Source: Methylophilus medardicus (lineage in GTDB: Bacteria; Pseudomonadota; Gammaproteobacteria; Burkholderiales; Methylophilaceae). From it: a stretch of 64,000 nucleotides of DNA. The stretch spans positions 620,001 through 684,000 of the forward strand of contig NZ_CP040948.1 in the NCBI RefSeq assembly GCF_006363955.1. The letters run 5' to 3'. The notes beneath the pieces are model-generated. The model searched no databases. It was not told the DNA's origin and saw only the letters and a list, made by a program, of their open reading frames with translations. The position numbers were made by a program, and so were the translations under genes. This document shows, one piece after another, positions 16,440 to 24,788 of this stretch; the first letter of the stretch is position 1, and every line of letters starts with the position of its first letter.

Positions 16440-19211
16440 ATGTTTAGGTTGAATATGGCATCTTTGCAGCAGTTGTTGTCGTCACGATGGATCGCCGCCG
16501 TGGTGTTGTTTTGTGCGTTACAGACGACTTTTTTATTATGGATGAGTGAGCGCCATCATGCCGAGGCATTGCAGGCGGTCAAGTTCAAACAGTCGGTGCA
16601 GTCCGGCTCCGAGGCCATTCAGCAGCGGCTCAACGCTTATCGACAAATTCTCAAAGGCGTCGAGCAGCTATACATTTCGTCACAGTTTGTCTCGGCCGAG
16701 GAGTTTCGGCTCTATGTGGACGATTACCTGAAAAGCACGGAATACAACAGCCTGAACGCGCTCGGTTTTATCAAATATATTCACCTAGATCACCCCGAGA
16801 CTTTCAAAGACCTTGAGATGCCGTTGCCAAAATTGCTTAAACATCTTGAGTTTATACATGGGGATCAAGAGCTGGCCCCGGTGTTATATGTAGAGCCGCG
16901 CAACGACGCCAACCGTGAATCCCTATTAAAAAATACTTTTTTAGATGCGCAGTTGCGGGCGGATCTGCTCGAGGCTGGCGATGATGACCGTCTGGTGTTA
17001 TCTGGGCATTACACCGCCAATACCAGTGTGCAACCGTATAAAAACTATATTTTTCATGCGCCGGTGTATCGTGGGCAGCCAGAGCAGATTCCGCTGGCAG
17101 ATCGTCGCAGCTTGCTCAATGGCTGGGTGTTTTTGCGTTTTGATGTGGCTGCGATGCTGGCCGAGGCCTTGCACCCGTTAGAGCAGCGGCTGGTGCATTT
17201 TGACGTGTTTGACCAAGGCCGCGAAGATGGGCAAGTGCCTTTGTACCACAGCGGTTCTGAAGATAGACATGTGCATGACGCAGACGCTGACTATACCGCA
17301 GCCTATACCCTAAATGTCAACGGGCAGGTTTGGCGCTTGCGTGCCAAGTCTACGCCAGCATTTGAAGCGGCCACTGACTACAGTGATGCGGATGATATGG
17401 GCTTGTTAGGGTTAGCCATCAGCTTGTTGGTGGCCGGTTTGGTACAGTTTTTGTTGGTGCGTCATCGCACGCGCACCACGCTCGAACAATATAGCCTTGC
17501 GCTCAATAGCAGCGAACAGCGTTGGAAAGTTGCCATGGAAAGCACCGGTGACGGCGTGTGGGACTGGAACGTGCTGGAGTCTAAGGTGATGTTTTCGGAT
17601 CACTGGAAAAAAATTCTGGGTTTTGCGCCACACGAGTTAGACCATCATCCGGCAACCTGGCATCAACGCATTCATGCCGATGATGCTGCAACGGCGACGG
17701 ATTTGCATCAGCAGGTGCTTGATGGCCAACGCGAGCAATATGCGAGCGAATATCGCATGCTTTGCAAAGACGGAAGCTGGAAATGGGTGTTTGATCGTGG
17801 CATGGTGTTGATGCGTGATGAGGCGGGCAAGCCCACGCGCATTTTAGGCACATTGGCTGACATATCAAAAATCAAGCAATCTGAAGAGGTGGTTTGGCAA
17901 TATGCCAACGTAGATACGCTGACGGGCCTACCGAACCGCCGCTTATTTTTTGAGCGGTTAGATCAGGCACTCAATACGGTTAAAAATAATGGTCAGAAAC
18001 TCGCGGTAATCTTTTTAGACCTAGATCGCTTTAAAGAAGTGAACGACACACAAGGCCATGACCAAGGCGATAAGTTGCTGTTGCAAGCTGGTCAGCGCCT
18101 GATGGCTTGCCTCGATAATCGTGATTTGGTGGCGAGGTTGGGCGGCGATGAGTTTGTGCTGATGCTCTGCGATGCGCATGCCAGCTATGTGGAAGCGCTG
18201 GCGCAACGTGTGCTGGATACGCTGTCACACCCCTTTCAATTGGATGATACTTATGCTTATGTATCCGCTAGTTTAGGCATTGCGATTTTTCCGGATGACG
18301 CGGGGAACAAAGAAGATCTGATGAAGCGTGTAGATCAGGCCATGTACGCCTCGAAGAAAAAAGGCGGTAATTGCTTCACCTACTTTACCCCACGTATGCA
18401 AGAACATGCCGAGTTTCGCATGGGCTTGTCGCATGATTTACGACAGGCACTTGGTAAAGAAGAGTTCTTTCTCGAATATCAGCCTGTGGTCGATTTGCAG
18501 ACCAATATGGTGGTGAAAGCAGAGGCGTTGTTGCGCTGGAAACACCCAACCAAAGGCTTGATTCCGCCCATGGATTTTATCGGCATTGCCGAGGATAACT
18601 TATTGATTGTGCCCATTGGCGAATGGGTGTTTAACTCTGCAATTGCGCAGTGTCGTCAGTGGCGGCAGACTTTGCATCCGATGTTTCAGGTGGCGGTGAA
18701 TAAATCTCCCGTGCAATTTGCAGCCGAGCACCGAAAAAAAGAGGATTGGTTGTTTGAGATGGCAAAAAATCACCAAGAGGGCAATATGCTGGTGGTTGAG
18801 ATTACGGAGCGCTTGCTGCTTGACGGCAGTTCGCAGGTGAGTGAGCGTTTGGCGCAATATCAGCAGGCCGGGGTGCAGGTGGCGCTGGATGATTTTGGCA
18901 CTGGCTATTCTGCGCTGTCTTACTTGAAAAAATTTCCGATTGATTTTGTCAAAATTGATCGCTCATTTGTGCGTGAACTGGGCACTTCAAGTCAAGATGC
19001 GGCGTTGTGCCGAGCGATTATTGTCATGGCTCACAGCTTGGGCATGCAGGTGGTCGCCGAGGGCATAGAAAACCAACGTCAGTTGCTGATGCTGCAAGAG
19101 ATGGGCTGCGATTTTGGTCAGGGTTACTATTTTTCACCGCCGTTGGGTCCTGAGGCGTTCGCACTCTGGCACCACGAGTGGCACCAGCACCCGGCGATTT
19201 TGTCGCGCTAA
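16440..19211 (+). CDS. CHASE-PAS-GGDEF-EAL cyclic-di-GMP signalling protein
   Basis: A 923-residue membrane protein. A first membrane segment (about 17-35) is followed by a periplasmic CHASE domain (about 40-290), a second membrane segment (about 320-340), a PAS domain (about 357-480, with GDGVWDWN and a PAC region), a GGDEF domain with intact RLGGDEF (about 568) and an EAL domain with EALLRW (about 694), VNKSPVQF, EITERLLL, DDFGTGYSAL (about 817), VKID and VAEGIEN. Both catalytic centres look complete, so it may make and break c-di-GMP depending on an external small ligand. ATG 16440 follows AAAGG. It lies between ychF and pth, both on the opposite strand. Confidence 0.93.
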   Translation: MFRLNMASLQQLLSSRWIAAVVLFCALQTTFLLWMSERHHAEALQAVKFKQSVQSGSEAIQQRLNAYRQILKGVEQLYISSQFVSAEEFRLYVDDYLKSTEYNSLNALGFIKYIHLDHPETFKDLEMPLPKLLKHLEFIHGDQELAPVLYVEPRNDANRESLLKNTFLDAQLRADLLEAGDDDRLVLSGHYTANTSVQPYKNYIFHAPVYRGQPEQIPLADRRSLLNGWVFLRFDVAAMLAEALHPLEQRLVHFDVFDQGREDGQVPLYHSGSEDRHVHDADADYTAAYTLNVNGQVWRLRAKSTPAFEAATDYSDADDMGLLGLAISLLVAGLVQFLLVRHRTRTTLEQYSLALNSSEQRWKVAMESTGDGVWDWNVLESKVMFSDHWKKILGFAPHELDHHPATWHQRIHADDAATATDLHQQVLDGQREQYASEYRMLCKDGSWKWVFDRGMVLMRDEAGKPTRILGTLADISKIKQSEEVVWQYANVDTLTGLPNRRLFFERLDQALNTVKNNGQKLAVIFLDLDRFKEVNDTQGHDQGDKLLLQAGQRLMACLDNRDLVARLGGDEFVLMLCDAHASYVEALAQRVLDTLSHPFQLDDTYAYVSASLGIAIFPDDAGNKEDLMKRVDQAMYASKKKGGNCFTYFTPRMQEHAEFRMGLSHDLRQALGKEEFFLEYQPVVDLQTNMVVKAEALLRWKHPTKGLIPPMDFIGIAEDNLLIVPIGEWVFNSAIAQCRQWRQTLHPMFQVAVNKSPVQFAAEHRKKEDWLFEMAKNHQEGNMLVVEITERLLLDGSSQVSERLAQYQQAGVQVALDDFGTGYSALSYLKKFPIDFVKIDRSFVRELGTSSQDAALCRAIIVMAHSLGMQVVAEGIENQRQLLMLQEMGCDFGQGYYFSPPLGPEAFALWHHEWHQHPAILSR

Positions 19212-19214
19212 GGC

Positions 19215-19787
19215 TTATTTGCTGTGCAGTTGCAGCATGGCTTTTTCAAATTGCCCCTGCGCCAATAAGTCGCAAATCGTGCTGGCTTTGATCAGGCTAT
19301 CATCCAACGCATGTTGTTCTTCTTTGCCCGCGGCTTTCAACACAAAATTGACTACCTCGGCTTTGTTGCCGGGATGACCGATGCCAATGCGCAAGCGCCA
19401 GTAATCTGCCGTGCCCAACGCGGCATGAATATCGCGTAAGCCATTGTGGCCACCATGACCGCCGCCAAATTTCAGTTTGGCCTGGCCCGGTGGAATATCT
19501 AGCTCATCATGCACCACCAGAATCTCAGCTGGCGTAATTTTATAATAGTGGGCGAGGGCCGCGACAGACTTGCCACTGGCGTTCATAAAAGTGCTCGGCT
19601 TGAGCAACCATCGATCGCTGTGCGGCTGCCATTTGCCGGCGATGCCGAACCATTTCGGGTCTGAAGCAAGACGGCTACTCGATTGCTGCGCCAGTAGATC
19701 CACAAACCAGAAGCCGGCATTGTGCCGAGTCATGGTGTATTTGTCGCCGGGGTTACCCAGCCCTACAATCAATTTAATGCCGGTCAT
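19215..19787 (-). CDS. pth: Peptidyl-tRNA hydrolase
   Basis: 190 residues, normal length. LIVGLGNPGDKY, TRHNAGFWFVD (the His is catalytic), KPSTFMNASGKSV, VHDELDIPPGQAKLKFGGG and GHNGLRDIHAALG are all present. Pth recycles tRNA from prematurely released peptidyl-tRNA. It follows rplY after a strong terminator-like hairpin, the common prs-rplY-pth order. Confidence 0.96.
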   Translation of the reverse strand: MTGIKLIVGLGNPGDKYTMTRHNAGFWFVDLLAQQSSSRLASDPKWFGIAGKWQPHSDRWLLKPSTFMNASGKSVAALAHYYKITPAEILVVHDELDIPPGQAKLKFGGGHGGHNGLRDIHAALGTADYWRLRIGIGHPGNKAEVVNFVLKAAGKEEQHALDDSLIKASTICDLLAQGQFEKAMLQLHSK

Positions 19788-19812
19788 GGTGATTTTGTGT
19801 CATACCAAAAAG

Positions 19813-19838
19813 AAACGCGCACTCAAGAGTGCGCGTTT
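19813..19838 (-). terminator. Terminator after rplY
   Basis: Arms AAACGCGCACTC and GAGTGCGCGTTT separated by two bases; on the minus strand it leads into TTTCTTTTTGG. It lies 28 bases past the rplY stop, in front of pth. Confidence 0.8.
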
Positions 19839-19865
19839 ATTGTAGCGGATAACCGCTGGAACTGC

Positions 19866-20474
19866 TTAAGCGGCTGGTGTTTCTGCAGCGGCTTCGTCGC
19901 TACCGCCACGTGGCTTCGCAATTGAAACCACTGCTGCGTCATCACCGTGGGCCAGTTGTACGAATTCAACACCTTTAGGCAGTTTGATTTCGGACAAGTG
20001 GATTGAATGGCCTGCTTCTAATGTCGCCAAATCGACTTCAACGAACTCTGGCAAATCTTTTGCCAAGCAGCTGACGTCAGCTTCAGTTTGGATGTGGGAG
20101 ATGTTGCCACCACCTGTTTTCACGCCTGGAGCGACTTCTTCATTGATGAAGTGGAAAGGCACTTTAACGTGAATTTTCTCAGTCGCAGAAACACGCTGAA
20201 AATCGATGTGTTGAATCGTGTTACGCACTGGGTGCAGTTGATAGTCACGCAACAAAACGCTTTCAACTTTGCCATCCACATTCAGGTTCAGGATAGACGC
20301 ATGAAACGCTTCATGACGGAACTCCATGAACAATTCTTTGTGGTTTAATTCGATTGACAAAGCGCCTTGTTCACCACCATATACCACACCTGGCACGCTG
20401 CCGGCGCGACGCAGGCGGCGGCTCGCACCCGTACCTTTAACGTCACGTTTGACGGCTTTAATTTCGATACTCAT
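19866..20474 (-). CDS. rplY: 50S ribosomal protein L25 (CTC form)
   Basis: 202 residues with the N-terminal 5S-rRNA-binding L25 domain (RLRRAGSVPGVVYGG, about 20-35) and the C-terminal TL5/CTC extension (FHFINEEVAPGVKTGGGN to HGDDAAVVSIAKP), ending in an Ala-rich tail. The long form is the rule in betaproteobacteria. It follows prs in the usual order. Confidence 0.95.
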   Translation of the reverse strand: MSIEIKAVKRDVKGTGASRRLRRAGSVPGVVYGGEQGALSIELNHKELFMEFRHEAFHASILNLNVDGKVESVLLRDYQLHPVRNTIQHIDFQRVSATEKIHVKVPFHFINEEVAPGVKTGGGNISHIQTEADVSCLAKDLPEFVEVDLATLEAGHSIHLSEIKLPKGVEFVQLAHGDDAAVVSIAKPRGGSDEAAAETPAA

Positions 20475-20518
20475 AAGAAACTCCTAAAAACGCCACAAGG
20501 GCGGCACTGCACTAAAAT

Positions 20519-20542
20519 CCACCTGCCGCGACCAGCAGGTGG
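20519..20542 (-). terminator. Hairpin between prs and rplY
   Basis: Arms CCACCTGC and GCAGGTGG around eight bases, followed on the minus strand by GGATTTTAG. It may terminate or attenuate prs transcription ahead of rplY. Confidence 0.5.
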
Positions 20543-20549
20543 TGTAAAA

Positions 20550-21500
20550 CTAATCCATAAATAAAGAAGAAACGGATTCTTCTTGGCTGATACGCTTAAT
20601 CGTCTCGGCGAGCAAGGTCGCTGCGCTGAGCTGACGAATCTTGCTGCAAGCTTGCGCGCTGGCATTGAGCGCGATGGTGTTAGTGACAACCAACTCATCC
20701 AGCGCTGAAGCCATGATGCGCTCGCCAGCACCACCCGATAACACTGGGTGGGTGGCGTAAGCAACTACTTTAGTGGCGCCTTGTTTTTTCAACGCGGCAG
20801 CGGCTTCGCACAGGGTGTTGGCGGTGTCTACCATGTCATCCATAATGACGCAGGTTCGGCCTTCGACTTCACCAATAATATTCATGACTTTAGCCACGTT
20901 CGCTTTTGGGCGACGCTTGTCGATGATCGCCAGGTCTGCATTAAGCTGTTTAGCCGCAGCGCGAGCACGCACCACACCACCAACATCCGGCGACACGACA
21001 ACCAAGTTTTCGTGGTGTTGCTTGGCGAGGTCTTCGAGCAAGATGGGCGTTGCATAAATATTGTCGACCGGGATGTCAAAGAACCCTTGAATCTGGTCTG
21101 AGTGCAAATCCATGGTCAGCAAGCGGTTTACACCAACACTGGTGAGCATGTTTGCAACCACCTTGGCAGTAATAGCAACGCGGGCAGAGCGCGGACGTCT
21201 GTCTTGACGCGAGTATCCCAAATAAGGGATGGCGGCAGTAATACGGCCTGCAGAAGAGCGACGCAGTGCATCGACCATGACCATGACTTCCATCAGGCTG
21301 TCATTGGTTGGGTAGCTGGTGGATTGCAATACGAATACGTCGCGGCCACGTACGTTTTCCAGCAGTTCTAACATGATCTCGCCGTCAGAAAACCGGCCAA
21401 CATCGGCACGCCCTAATTCAATGCCCAAATGCGTGGCAACTTCTTGTGCCAGTACCGGATTAGCATTACCGGTAAATACCATCATGTTGGCGTTACTCAA
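20550..21500 (-). CDS. prs: Ribose-phosphate pyrophosphokinase
   Basis: Makes PRPP from ribose 5-phosphate and ATP for nucleotide, His and Trp synthesis. [69 protein letters not shown], the PRPP-binding loop [12 protein letters not shown] and [12 protein letters not shown] are present. TTG 21500 is chosen because AAGGG stands seven bases before it and it gives 316 residues, the family length; the ATG pair at 21485/21482 has no ribosome site. A longer reading to 21551 is unlikely. Confidence 0.93.
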   Translation of the reverse strand: MSNANMMVFTGNANPVLAQEVATHLGIELGRADVGRFSDGEIMLELLENVRGRDVFVLQSTSYPTNDSLMEVMVMVDALRRSSAGRITAAIPYLGYSRQDRRPRSARVAITAKVVANMLTSVGVNRLLTMDLHSDQIQGFFDIPVDNIYATPILLEDLAKQHHENLVVVSPDVGGVVRARAAAKQLNADLAIIDKRRPKANVAKVMNIIGEVEGRTCVIMDDMVDTANTLCEAAAALKKQGATKVVAYATHPVLSGGAGERIMASALDELVVTNTIALNASAQACSKIRQLSAATLLAETIKRISQEESVSSLFMD

Positions 21501-21609
21501 CGTTGTACCCTTTTTTAGCGATGACGATGTTTTAACCTGGCTCCATACCAAAGGCTGGGGCTTATAAAAAACTTAAGCGTGTAAATCGTTAAATCTACAC
21601 GCTTATATT

Positions 21610-21686
21610 TGGCTGAGGAGGAAGGATTCGAACCTTCGCATGCCGGAATCAAAATCCGGTGCCTTAACCAGCTTGGCGACTCCCCA
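21610..21686 (-). tRNA. tRNA-Gln (anticodon TTG)
   Basis: A 77-base cloverleaf with encoded CCA. Anticodon stem CCGGA/TCCGG encloses TTTTGAT, giving UUG. The acceptor stem TGGGGAG/CTCCTCA starts with U1-A72 as in other tRNA-Gln. It lies between ispE and prs, the usual betaproteobacterial position. Confidence 0.96.
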
Positions 21687-21718
21687 AAAAACTTGTCTTA
21701 CTCATTCGCTTTTATCGT

Positions 21719-22600
21719 TCAATCCTCATTGAGGAGTGTGTTAAAAAGCGGATGGTATTTTAACCCTTTTGCCCAAAAACCTGAAGTGTTTTTTGGCCTA
21801 TTTTCAATCAAATCGTTCGCTTTTATTTCACTATCGACGGCTACAAATACCGACCCCCCAGAACCACTCATTCGCGCATCGCCAAACTGTTTTAGCCATT
21901 GTAGCGAATCGTTTACCTCAGGGTATAGCGAACAAACGATGGATTCCATGTCGTTTCTGGCTTGTTGCCAAAAGGCGGTGGAATTTGCCCCGTTTGAAAA
22001 GTCCGCTATTTTCAATGGTTTCGAGTCTCTTGTCAATGCTTGGTGCGCAAATATTTTTGCAGTTGGCACCTCAATATGTGGGGTAATCACCACATAGTAT
22101 TTTTCTAAAATATCTGCCGGCATCATGACTGCGGATAGCTGTTCGCCGACGCCTTCTGCCCAGGCCGGTTGTCCGAAAATAAATACCGGTACGTCGGCAC
22201 CGAGCGTGAGCCCGATCTGCATCAACTGTTGCCGGGTATAACCTAACTGCCATTGCTGATTGAGCGCCATCAGTACCGTTGCTGCATCTGAGCTGCCACC
22301 GCCGAGTCCGCCGCCCATGGGCGTGCGTTTCAGGCATTCAATCTCTGCGCCTAGCTGACAGCCACTGCTTTCTTGCAAAGCGCGCGCGGCGCGAATCGTC
22401 AAATCTTTGTCGGCAGGGACGCCCGGCAGTGGGTTCAGATGCTGTAATTGACCATCTTCGCGCACACGAATGCGCAGCGTATCGCCGTGATCGAGCAATA
22501 AAAAAAGCGTTTGCAAGCGATGGTAGCCGTCATCGCGGCGACCCGTAATGTGCAGAAAGAGGTTGATTTTGCAGGGCGCAGGGTAGCTGATAAATTTCAT
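21719..22600 (-). CDS. ispE: 4-diphosphocytidyl-2-C-methyl-D-erythritol kinase
   Basis: GHMP kinase of the MEP isoprenoid pathway, 293 residues from ATG 22600 (MKFISYPAPCKINLFLHITG). An upstream in-frame start at 22627 is less likely because the family begins with the PAPCKINL block. The ATP loop is PMGGGLGGGSSDAAT (about 92-106); the C-terminal ARMSGSGGSVFVAVD is also conserved. No clear ribosome site precedes the start. In related genomes it follows lolB directly; here the carbonic-anhydrase-like gene stands between. Confidence 0.94.
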   Translation of the reverse strand: MKFISYPAPCKINLFLHITGRRDDGYHRLQTLFLLLDHGDTLRIRVREDGQLQHLNPLPGVPADKDLTIRAARALQESSGCQLGAEIECLKRTPMGGGLGGGSSDAATVLMALNQQWQLGYTRQQLMQIGLTLGADVPVFIFGQPAWAEGVGEQLSAVMMPADILEKYYVVITPHIEVPTAKIFAHQALTRDSKPLKIADFSNGANSTAFWQQARNDMESIVCSLYPEVNDSLQWLKQFGDARMSGSGGSVFVAVDSEIKANDLIENRPKNTSGFWAKGLKYHPLFNTLLNED

Positions 22601-22663
22601 AGCCGTGATTGTAAAGCATGCCAGCAACGTTCAGGCGTGCAATTGCCGCGCGAGATGGGAAAC

Positions 22664-24064
22664 TTATTCGAGGATCATGCGGCCTTGCGCATCCTGCACT
22701 GGGCGTTGATTTGGCTCGCCAATCGCCTGTTGCAAGGTGCCAATTTGAAATTTGGACACTTTAAGGGGTTCTTTCATGATCACCCATTGCACGCCCTCAG
22801 TACAGGGCGGTGCGGTGAGCGAGCCACTATATCGGTAATAGGCGGGTTTTGCAGGCATCAGGTCTCCTGGAGTGACGCGTATCGCCAACGCCTTGCTCTG
22901 TTCTTTTTCTTTGGGTAGGTTGCCCAGTATTTTCTCTAATCCCGCATGTGTGCTGCCCTCTTCAAGCATGATGGCAATAATCACGCGATGTCCTGCTTTG
23001 TCTTCATGCACCATTTGCAGTTCGGCAGCATATGACTTCTGCTTGATCTGGTGTTCGCTGGGGACGTGCACACTAATATATTTGAGTTGATACGGCTTTT
23101 GATCCAAGACCATCATGTTGCCGGTGCCTGCATCCAATATGAGGCTGTGGTCTTTCACTGCGACATTTTTAAGCGGAAACTTTTGCAATCGTTTGATCGG
23201 TTTGAGTGCGGCCGTGATGGTATTGTCGATATTGATCGGCGATTGCTGGCTACCTGCGTTGCAAACTGCATAGTCAGGGTTCAAGCTGCCCCATTTATCC
23301 GGGCCATGCGGGCCGCTGTAGGCCCAAGACTGATCATTCAGTTTGTCTGATTTTTCTTTTTTGGTGGCTTTGTCTTTGTCTGGGGTGGCGTCAGTGGCTC
23401 TGGCCGATTTACTGTTATCCGTGGCTTTTGCCGGGGCGACTTTTTCCTCAGCGGGTTTCGCCGCCGGTTTTGGCGCGGCGGGTTTTTCTTCTGGTTTGTT
23501 GTTCGTTGCCTCTGCGGCAGGCTCGGCGACTCCATCGGGCGCGGCTGGTTTGTCTTTATTGCTGGCAACCGCAGGCACCACCGGATTCGAGGCACGGCGG
23601 GCAGCTGCCTCTAAGCGCTGCTTTTCTTTGGCTTGCCACTTGCAGACATACTGCTGCGTGACTTCGACTTCTGACTCTGGCAAAGGCTCGATAAAGTCGG
23701 CCTGTTTAGCAGTGGTCCCGGCAGAATAGACCAGCTCTCCTTGATCGTATTGAAACACCTGAATAGTGGCGGCTTTGCGTTTGTCGCAATCAAAATACCA
23801 CAGTGCCTTGGCGTGGTTATAGACGCGGTCGACCGACTCTACATTTTTTTGCGGAGTGCGATAATCTACCTTGACCCAAGCTTTGATGTAGGGTTTTTCT
23901 TCCAGCAAGGATTGTTTATCAATCATCAGCTGGTTGTCGTCGGTTTTTTTGATCGACAGCCATTGCGATGCATGGCTTTGCCCGGACCATGCGCCCAATA
24001 GCAACCACAGGCTGCAAGCTAGCCAAAATCGAACAGAATAGGGGGAATAAACATCACAGTGCAT
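22664..24064 (-). CDS. Exported fusion: surface-adhesin-E-like domain plus alpha-carbonic anhydrase lacking zinc ligands
   Basis: 466 residues from ATG 24064 (AAGG upstream; GTG 24088 is an alternative). A signal peptide (to SHA) is followed by a beta-rich domain at about 35-145 (WLSIKK, YIKAWVKVDY, ALWYFDCDKRKA) like surface-adhesin protein E, a Pro/Ala/Lys-rich linker (about 165-245) and an alpha-carbonic anhydrase domain (WAYSGPHGPDKWGSLN, SQQSPINI, SLTAPPCTEGVQW). Compared with the FHFH and EAH zinc sites of bacterial enzymes, this protein reads YISVH and ELQMVH: Ser331, His333, Gln350. Two of three zinc ligands are lost while the spacing is kept, so CO2 hydration is unlikely. A binding or structural envelope role is inferred. 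Confidence 0.88.
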   Translation of the reverse strand: MHCDVYSPYSVRFWLACSLWLLLGAWSGQSHASQWLSIKKTDDNQLMIDKQSLLEEKPYIKAWVKVDYRTPQKNVESVDRVYNHAKALWYFDCDKRKAATIQVFQYDQGELVYSAGTTAKQADFIEPLPESEVEVTQQYVCKWQAKEKQRLEAAARRASNPVVPAVASNKDKPAAPDGVAEPAAEATNNKPEEKPAAPKPAAKPAEEKVAPAKATDNSKSARATDATPDKDKATKKEKSDKLNDQSWAYSGPHGPDKWGSLNPDYAVCNAGSQQSPINIDNTITAALKPIKRLQKFPLKNVAVKDHSLILDAGTGNMMVLDQKPYQLKYISVHVPSEHQIKQKSYAAELQMVHEDKAGHRVIIAIMLEEGSTHAGLEKILGNLPKEKEQSKALAIRVTPGDLMPAKPAYYRYSGSLTAPPCTEGVQWVIMKEPLKVSKFQIGTLQQAIGEPNQRPVQDAQGRMILE

Positions 24065-24137
24065 AGTGCCTTTATCGGCGCCTGACACTGAATCTTTAAT
24101 CTGCCAGCGGGGATTCTGGCTTGCTTTTGTGCGCAGC

Positions 24138-24788
24138 TTACCAGTGCTGAATCACCAATTTAAGGCGGACTTCTTGCTGCTGGAGCTTGATGTTGTAGGG
24201 CAACTGTTCAAGTGCGCCGTTGAACGCCGTCTGACGGTAACCGTCATAGTCGATCTGCCATTGGTCTTGGTTGAGATTGGCCGGGCCGCCATGTGCAAGG
24301 TAGTTGGCTTGATACGGGCTATTCGCGTGTGGAATGCCTAAGATCCACTGCGTTAAGCCCGCCAGTGGCAAGCGCCAACCGAGCAGTTGCTCGGTGAGGC
24401 TGGCGGTGTCGGTCGCGCTATGCAGTTTGCCATTTTGATCAGTCAACGTCACTGTTTGTGCGGTGCGTTGAATCAGGGCGACTTGTTGTCCAAGCGGACT
24501 AAAAATGCGCATGGTATCTAATTGCGCTTCATGTTGCCATGCCATGCGCGCTGTGTAGCCCTTGCCGGCGTATTGCACTGCCAGCTTTGCCTCTAGCGCA
24601 AATGCTTGCGTTGCTTGCAAGCGTTGGGTTCGTGAAAGTGCATCGCTACTGGCTGCGGGCTGTGTCTGCGGGGCCGGCAAGGTGCTGCAGCCGACTGCTG
24701 ACATGCTCAACAAACAAGACAATATGCGCAAACCAGCGCTGGGACGCCAGCGCCGAGGCAGCGGTTGCGACAGACGCATCACAATCAC
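24138..24788 (-). CDS. lolB: Outer-membrane lipoprotein receptor LolB
   Basis: 216 residues. The signal ends in the lipobox AVGC (about Cys34). The body shows the LolB pattern: FALEAKLAVQYAGKGYTARMAW, FSPLGQQVALIQ, LLGWRLPLAGLTQWILG, WQIDYDGY and a basic C-terminus. LolB accepts lipoproteins from LolA and inserts them in the outer membrane. Its GTG start overlaps the TPR gene stop (GTGA), with ATG 24779 as alternative, so the two are cotranslated. Confidence 0.88.
   Translation of the reverse strand: MIVMRLSQPLPRRWRPSAGLRILSCLLSMSAVGCSTLPAPQTQPAASSDALSRTQRLQATQAFALEAKLAVQYAGKGYTARMAWQHEAQLDTMRIFSPLGQQVALIQRTAQTVTLTDQNGKLHSATDTASLTEQLLGWRLPLAGLTQWILGIPHANSPYQANYLAHGGPANLNQDQWQIDYDGYRQTAFNGALEQLPYNIKLQQQEVRLKLVIQHW

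Noticed and set aside
22511-22918. ORF of 135 codons on the plus strand
   Set aside because: It is antisense to ispE and the carbonic-anhydrase-like gene, which are firmly supported.
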